Shown here: piece after piece, positions 6,629-8,130 of the stretch
How positions within the stretch are numbered: position 1 is the stretch's first letter
Layout: each line of letters opens with the position of its first letter
Source: Lachnospiraceae bacterium
GTDB lineage: Bacteria; Bacillota; Clostridia; Lachnospirales; Lachnospiraceae
Direction of reading: 5' to 3'
Length of the DNA: 8,130 nt
Assembly: GCA_021200345.1 (NCBI GenBank)
Contig: JAJQGR010000021.1
Location: 1 to 8,130, forward strand
The notes under the pieces: generated by a model
Told to the model about the DNA's origin: nothing
The model's input: the letters and a program-made list of their open reading frames with translations, nothing else
Database searches by the model: none
Position numbers and translations under genes: made by a program

Positions 6629-7546
6629 ATGACTTCGGAGAGAAATGCCGTGCGGGAAAGAGCAGAGTGGTATGAAAACAGAATAAAGGCAAGCTGTGAA
6701 GACTGGTGCGGGATTGTGGGAAATGCGTTGGAAATCGACGAAAAGGAGATGGAGAATTTTCTGGGCCGCACCGATGAGTTTAAGGCGATCATTGCCCGTT
6801 ATCTTGTTTATGAGGCCAGACAGCTGACGGTGGAGCATCATCAGGCTGACGAAGACCAGGTTCCTCCTCTGTTTGATCATTATTACTCCCGGTATGAGCC
6901 GCTGCCTGTTGAGGAGCAGGTCGCGTTGTTAAAGGAAATGATCCCTGAGCTGAAAAAAGCGGATCTGACCCTTGCCGCAGGACAGATGCCGGAGGGCGCG
7001 GAAGGGTATTTTGCCATTCCCCGCTGGGATGCGTTGGCGGATACCTATGAGAACGCGCTGCAGAGAATGTTTGACCTGCTTTACCAGTATCGATACTGGG
7101 ATATCTGTGAAGGAGAGAGAAAAGGAAAATTCTTTAACTACCGGGCAGGCAGATTATCAGAAAATTACCTGAGAAAAAATAAGAGAAGTCAGGATATGTG
7201 GAGAGAGCTGTGTAAAGAACAGCCTGGCTGTGACATCCTGGTTGTCCCGGCACAATTTGGCCTGCGCCACGCCGGCAAGACCGTGAGACGGGTCAGAGAA
7301 ACGCTTGCGAAAAACGAATTCGGTCTGGATACTTTTGCTGTGGGTGCCATGCTCCTGACGCATCCGCGGAGAGTGGTGGAGTATGATGACTTGTGGATGT
7401 ACTGCCCTGGCGATGAGTACTCGCTTCATGGTGACGGTCATTATGATTGTACACCGCTGTATTTTTTCAATACGGGACAGATGGAAATGGATGTGATCAA
7501 TTACGAGAGTTTTCGAAGCGGAAGCGTCACCGGATTTATCTGTTGA
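6629..7546 (+). CDS. Conserved hypothetical protein, first of two tandem paralogues
   Basis: The 305-residue product has no signal peptide or membrane segment and is probably cytoplasmic. I do not recognise a named family. The N-terminal 100 residues are acidic and probably helical. A central block follows: MPEGAEGYFAIPRW (120-133), then TYENAL and YRAGRL (171-176). A C-terminal block runs from DILVVPAQFGLRHAGKTVRR (202-221) through FAVGAMLLTHP (236-246) and DDLWMYCPGDEYS (253-265). The last has clustered Asp, Cys and Glu, and His residues occur nearby at 214, 245, 267 and 271, so metal or nucleotide binding is possible but unproven. GAGGAG at 6615-6620, eight bases before the ATG, sets the start. 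The next gene is a divergent copy of its central region. I have a vague memory of similar proteins in plasmids and integrative elements and cannot support it from this window. Confidence 0.85.
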   Translation: MTSERNAVRERAEWYENRIKASCEDWCGIVGNALEIDEKEMENFLGRTDEFKAIIARYLVYEARQLTVEHHQADEDQVPPLFDHYYSRYEPLPVEEQVALLKEMIPELKKADLTLAAGQMPEGAEGYFAIPRWDALADTYENALQRMFDLLYQYRYWDICEGERKGKFFNYRAGRLSENYLRKNKRSQDMWRELCKEQPGCDILVVPAQFGLRHAGKTVRRVRETLAKNEFGLDTFAVGAMLLTHPRRVVEYDDLWMYCPGDEYSLHGDGHYDCTPLYFFNTGQMEMDVINYESFRSGSVTGFIC

Positions 7547-7566
7547 TTAACGAAGTTTTTGGGAGC

Positions 7567-7572
7567 AGAGGA
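7567..7572 (+). promoter_or_regulatory. Probable ribosome binding site AGAGGA before 7581
   Basis: AGAGGA ends eight bases before ATG 7581. A closer AGGGAG at 7574-7579 is only one base from the ATG and too near to serve. An in-frame TAA at 7548-7550 limits any earlier start. Confidence 0.5.
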
Positions 7573-7580
7573 CAGGGAGA

Positions 7581-8130
7581 ATGGCAGACAGAGCGTTCGA
7601 TGAGAGACAGGGGCAGTTGAATGAAGTAATTCGTCAGGCAGCGGAACGAGGGCTGGAGCTGACAAAAGACCTTCTTCCCATGGATGAGCAGACAATGCGG
7701 AGACTGGAACGCCGCTGGGATCAGTTTGACGCGGCCATGATGCGCCGGGTAGTGACAGCTGTGCGTATGCTTTCCGCTAAAAGCCAGGAGGAGGATGAGG
7801 AGGTGCCGTCTCAGTTTGGGTATCTGAAAGGATATAAACAGGTACACATGGGAATGGAACAGCTGACAGGCTATGTGCCAAAATCCGTTTCCTGGCAGAT
7901 TGGAAGGCTGCATGAAATTCTTCCGCAGCTGGGAGACGCGGATGAGACGATTGCGGAAAGACCGCTTCCGGAGGGCGCGGAATCCTGGTTCGCCATTCCC
8001 CGCTGGGAGCTGCTGGCGCCGACCTACGGGGAGGCTGTGGAAAAGGCGCTGGATCTGATCAATCAATTTTCTCCGGATAAGATTTACAGCTACCGCACAG
8101 GCAGGCTGGGACCGGAATATCTTCGCCCGT
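7581..8130 (+). CDS. Conserved hypothetical protein, second tandem paralogue, 3' end outside window
   Basis: The frame is open from ATG 7581 to the window edge, giving 183 visible residues. Residues 129-142 (LPEGAESWFAIPRW) match 120-133 of the preceding protein. TYGEAVEKALDLI matches TYENALQRMFDLL, and YRTGRLGPEYLR at 171-182 matches YRAGRLSENYLR at the same residue numbers. A stretch before it (LHEILPQLGDADETIA, 110-125) also aligns. The first 100 residues are different: helical, charged, with an Arg-rich region at 40-56 (MRRLERRW, MMRR). The pair therefore shares a core with diverged N-terminal regions. The C-terminal PAQFGLRH-type block, if present, would lie beyond the window. The spacer to the first copy is 34 bases, consistent with co-transcription. 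Function is unknown. Confidence 0.85.
   Translation, partial: MADRAFDERQGQLNEVIRQAAERGLELTKDLLPMDEQTMRRLERRWDQFDAAMMRRVVTAVRMLSAKSQEEDEEVPSQFGYLKGYKQVHMGMEQLTGYVPKSVSWQIGRLHEILPQLGDADETIAERPLPEGAESWFAIPRWELLAPTYGEAVEKALDLINQFSPDKIYSYRTGRLGPEYLRP

Noticed and set aside
7536..8066. Antisense frame of 176 residues opposite the second tandem paralogue
   Set aside because: The + strand frame there carries motifs shared with the preceding gene, which shows the + strand is the coding one.

Overview
The window is about 8.1 kb of tightly packed genes, all on the + strand. I see no RNA genes, mobile elements, CRISPR arrays or clear terminators. Strong GGAGG-type ribosome binding sites, mid-range GC, gaps of 4 to 55 bases and the protein families point to an anaerobic Firmicute. 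A gut Clostridia/Lachnospiraceae member is my best guess, by inference only.

Positions 3-6104 look like a catabolic operon for C-glycosides, compounds in which the sugar is joined to the aglycone by a C-C bond. In order it holds: the 3' part of a cysteine-rich right-handed beta-helix protein (3-1340); a C-glycoside deglycosidase beta subunit, DgpB/DfgB-like (1356-1859); the matching TIM-barrel alpha subunit, DgpC/DfgA-like (1872-2888); a Gfo/Idh/MocA oxidoreductase, a candidate DgpA-like sugar 3-dehydrogenase (2944-4065); a second Gfo/Idh/MocA gene broken by two in-frame stop codons (4091-5167); and a second, more compact TIM-barrel sugar isomerase/epimerase (5187-6104). In the known system an oxidoreductase converts the C3 hydroxyl of the sugar to a ketone, and the alpha/beta complex then cleaves the activated C-C bond. 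The second oxidoreductase/isomerase pair would fit processing of the released keto-sugar. The true substrate cannot be read from the sequence.

Positions 6131-8130 hold genes I cannot place in that pathway. They are a four-helix membrane protein that probably starts at a TTG codon (6131-6598) and two tandem, divergent paralogues of an unrecognised conserved protein (6629-7546, and 7581 to beyond the window end). No terminator separates them from the operon, so co-transcription is possible.

The observations most worth following are: the deglycosidase operon itself; the double nonsense pseudogene, whose two stops align with Glu codons GAG and GAA of the intact neighbouring paralogue; the cysteine ladder in the beta-helix protein; and the tandem unknown pair.
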